Source: Ectocarpus siliculosus (Eukaryota > Sar > Phaeophyceae > Ectocarpales > Ectocarpaceae). Taken from it: DNA of 64,000 nt. Under the pieces are notes generated by a model. That model worked only from the letters and a program-made list of their open reading frames with translations. It was not told the DNA's origin and searched no databases. The position numbers were made by a program, and so were the translations under genes. The DNA lies in the NCBI GenBank assembly GCA_000310025.1, contig FN649726.1, forward strand, positions 1,187,915-1,251,914. Direction: 5' to 3'. Positions 54,942 through 64,000 of this stretch are shown here, one piece after another. Positions within the stretch are counted from its first letter, which is position 1. Each line of letters opens with the position of its first letter.

Positions 54942-55840
54942 TGAGCGGGGGGGAGGTCTGGAGCCACGTATAGATCATTGCTTCCATCGAGCTACTTCCA
55001 TGCGTGGGGTCTTGAAGGTTTCCTGATTCCCAAAGACCTCGACCTCGGAGTGGTCGTTACTCGATATAGACTCTACTCTATAGGTGTACCAGCAGATATA
55101 TTGCTGCCTGTTCAGTGCAGCGTATTTATTTGCGACAGCAGTTTACCTGGACAATACACGCAGCGGTCCGTCACAACCCGGCACTTCATCGAGCTTTAGG
55201 TATCCCAAAACACAGAAGCAACGAATTCGAAGCACGTTTGAGCAATGACCAACCGCACTCCCTGCTGGCACACCCGTACTGTACTGCTATACACGTGAAC
55301 AAAAGGCTGTAGGCTAGAGCAGTACCTAGACTACACGTACACATTCCCCTCCAGGCAGCAGTGTTCGAAGATTACTTCTCGCTCACATTTCACCCACACC
55401 CCATCGCCGTGGCAGCGGAATAGGTTTCGGGGCACTTGCATCTGCCGGTGGAGAAGACGGCATTCTGTCGTGCGAGAAGAGATGCACGGCAGAGGCGAGG
55501 AAGAGATGCACGCTGGCTGTGGGTGTGTTCACTGCACTGCTGTGGATCTCCGCAATCTCCATCGGAGATGGTGGAGTTCAATTTTTCTCTACGGCGTACT
55601 GTGCGCGCGCGGACTGTGGACCGCAGGCCGTACACCGTACACCAACACCACGGCAACAAGCCAGGGCAAGGGAGACCACAACCACGCTGACAACACGGCA
55701 CACGCAACTACCAGGCGCCCCGAAAAGTGATTGACAACTCCCACGAGCAAGCCAAGCCTTCTCTACGAGAGTCATCCCCGCCCGGACAAAAGCTAACAAG
55801 TAGTTAGTCCAGCTGGGTACCTTTGCGCAGCCCAACCAAC
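54942..55840. other. Divergent spacer between VMA21 and PRMT1
   Basis: The two genes diverge here with 899 bases between start codons, so promoters of both are expected. Several overlapping plus-strand frames at 55436-55734 have no recognisable similarity. No RNA gene was found. Confidence 0.45.
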
Positions 55841-61669
<5,829 letters not shown>

Positions 61670-64000
61670 AGGAAATCCCCTCGCCCCATCCTATCTACCC
61701 CCTCCGCTGCCCCTACAGTTGCAAGCGCCAGCACTTGTTGTGAAGAGTGGCCTTTCTCGGAACGCGCGTGTATTGTAACGAACGGTGTTGTTTGTTTCCT
61801 GTTTTTGCATGTCGGAAGTCAAGTCACACCCCAACGCTCGAGTGCCGAAAGGCAAAGCAGCACATGGACGCAGTAGGCGTGTCCCGGGAGAAAATTTCCC
61901 AGGATGGGGCTCGCGATATTAGGGGCGGGGGGGGGGGGAGGGAGGGTGCTGAGTTGCAGATTTCGCGTCGTGCGATCGTGCGATTCCGAAAGAGGCGCTC
62001 GATTATCGAAAGAAACATCGCGCTGATACGAGTTTTATACTTGAGTAGGTTTAAAGCGGTGTGTCGTGGGAGTTGGTTGAGTGTGGGAAGTACTGCGTTT
62101 TTGGACCGATGGTCAAATGATCCAAGACTAAGTTGTGTGTTGGGCGCGTGAAGTCGCGCTAGTGCGAATCGGCAACTCGTCGACAGAAACGTGCGTACGC
62201 TGACCCTACTGTTGAGAGCGGGGGAGGGTTTTGGAGTGCGTTTGTTGTTGGTGTGAAACGAGTTGGTCGAGGTTGCTCTTGGAAGCCCTTGGGGGACTCG
62301 AGGTAGATGTCGTTGCGCACTTGAATGAGTTGCTGCCTGGGTGGTTGATGGATTGTGCACGAGGTTGCCTCGACGCCTCGCTCAACTCGCTAAATAAAGA
62401 TCGTCATGCTTTGGTGGTGATGGGTGCATCAAGCAGACTTTCCCGCTTTCCCTCGCGTGCAAACGTAACCGAGCCATCTAGAGCGGTTGCCAAGACACGC
62501 CGGCCACCCTTGATTCCGCCGTAAAAGCGAAACCATGTCGGTATCACCTCCGACTATTACTCGTCTTGCACAGCCAATGCTCCAAGATGCGGGGAACTGT
62601 CAAGATAGCAAATCTTTTTCTAGGGAAACGAACACGGCAACCCTGCCTGTGTGTGAACGTTCCTGCCACCGAACGCTATCCAGCCTTACATCACACAACA
62701 GCGCGGGCATCAGGACACAAGCTTTCGGTCACGGGCTGCATGCCGTCAATGGAGGAGACGGACACAACTACAAGGGTTGGGATTCAACACGCCGCAAGCG
62801 GACCGATCTCTGAAACACCGCAGTCTCGTAACTGCTCTTGCCCTCTGCCCCCGGTCAACTCTCCACGACTTCCCCTCAAGAGCAAAACAAGCGACCGACC
62901 AGCGACGGAGAGAACATGTTAACGCGCTCTTCGCGCTCGTATGTATCTCGACTTGCGCGATGCTAAGCCTCCATCTCCCGCAAACCCGAATGCCGAGGCG
63001 TAAGTGCACACCCCCCGTTGTCAATTCGCAATGAATCACTTGTCGGAGGGAGTGTCTTCGTCTCTGGCGAAGTTCTCAAAATCTCTCTCCAAGGAGTCTC
63101 CCGCTGTCCTCTGATCAGTCAGAGCCTTCACGTTCATGTACGTCTACAATGCGAGACGGGAGCAAACGGCAGAGGCGAAACGGGGACGCTCAGTGTGGCG
63201 CCTTGAAGGAAAACGATGAGCGTTCTTCGGCAACGGGGTTCGTGGACATCTCTCGGGGGAAGAAAATGCCGCATATTTCGAACTGGGCATCAAGCCTGTG
63301 ACCTCGTCATTTGGACTGGTGCGGATGCTGGAGCATGGTGTCGTTCCGAGCCAGGCGTTTTCGTGGTTGTCGATTCCATTGAGAAAAACCCATGGGAGAA
63401 CCGGAACGGTACATAATGTAGGGACAACAACCACAAGTGGTGACCTGGGCATTTCCATGGTTCTGAGGGTGGCTGGTCTGTCTCCTTGGGTAGTTGTGCA
63501 TCTTACCTCTTGGTCCCCGTAAACGATGGCCCCCGGCCGTCTTCGTTGCCTCGCCTTTCGGATAGCCTTGAAATTGTTGCAAAAAATGCACGTTTGTTTG
63601 CGAAACACGACAGAATCAGACGGAGACGATAGAACACGTCGTCAACGACGAGGGAGAGGGGGGGGGAGGGGGGGCGGCTCAACATTCATTCCGTGTTGAT
63701 CTACCGTCGGCAGCGCTCAGGTACAAACCGATGCACCCCCTTGCCTTGGCGTGGGGCTCGACGGTTTGGTTTTGCCGGGCACAGTCTAGCCCATGCTCCC
63801 GTGTGCCAAGCGCCCCCTCCCTACAGATCGCCATCACAATCAAGGTGAAGGCGAGGCCATTCTCGCGTGACTGGACAGACCTCCGGCACGGCGCCATCGA
63901 TGCACACCAGCCTTACCATAGTTGTGGCCACGGAAAAATGAAGAATCAAACACAGTATAGCCGGCTGGGGGGGGGGGGGGGGGGGGGGGGCTGCTGGGCG
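61670..64000. other. Right edge: PRMT1 3' flank, no further gene recognised
   Basis: The first part should be the PRMT1 3' untranslated region. Open frames of 90-150 codons occur on both strands at 62746-63608 and 63679-63897, without known domains or convincing splice signals. A plus-strand frame ending at the TAA at 63520 is compositionally protein-like but unrecognised. A poly-G run closes the window (63967-63990). Confidence 0.4.

Noticed and set aside
63144-63608. 154-codon minus-strand frame near the right edge
   Set aside because: It looks protein-like in places, but the opposite strand is also open, no family was recognised and no splice chain could be built.

Overview
The window is nuclear DNA of an intron-rich, GC-moderate eukaryote. 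Nearly every protein match is split into short exons with GT-AG junctions, separated by introns of a few hundred bases to over 2 kb, and neighbouring genes mostly alternate strand. Long introns, many simple repeats and this gene set fit a multicellular stramenopile, most likely a brown alga such as Ectocarpus. That assignment is an inference from style; no marker gene for it lies in the window.

Seven protein-coding genes can be reconstructed. From left to right they are: methionine aminopeptidase 2 (minus, 888-7671, 10 exons, 506 aa); a BIVM-like protein with papain-type Cys and His motifs (minus, 9036-12764, 5 exons, about 822 aa); a full-length ABCC/MRP-type ABC transporter (plus, 14808-37787, 29 exons, 1789 aa); an ankyrin-SAM-TKL protein kinase (minus, 42021-50504, 9 exons, 1214 aa); a METTL21-like small-molecule/protein methyltransferase (plus, 50837-53006, 4 exons, 319 aa); a VMA21-like V-ATPase assembly factor (minus, 53436-54941); and a PRMT1-type protein arginine methyltransferase (plus, 55841-61669, 9 exons, 379 aa). 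For every gene except VMA21 I chained exons by hand so that each splice phase matches and the total length is a multiple of three. This is strong internal evidence that the models are right, apart from some start codons.

The genes are housekeeping or signalling functions rather than one pathway. Three modify proteins (MetAP2, a 7-beta-strand methyltransferase, PRMT1), one assembles the V-ATPase, one exports substrates, and one is a kinase. The kinase and methyltransferase genes are divergent with about 330 bp between start codons; the methyltransferase and VMA21 genes converge with 430 bp between stop codons.

The unusual content is in the introns and spacers. A short repeat of about 70-105 bp recurs just upstream of 3' splice sites in three different genes, always in the sense of the host gene at those sites. 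A second repeat sits just after 5' splice sites in two genes. Two ABCC introns hold tandem arrays that seem to grow out of the exon-intron junction. The BIVM-like gene lies between the arms of a 0.75-0.8 kb inverted repeat, one arm ending at its start codon. The last ABCC intron holds two large inverted-repeat elements. An assembly gap (21904-22140) falls inside an ABCC intron and does not remove coding sequence.
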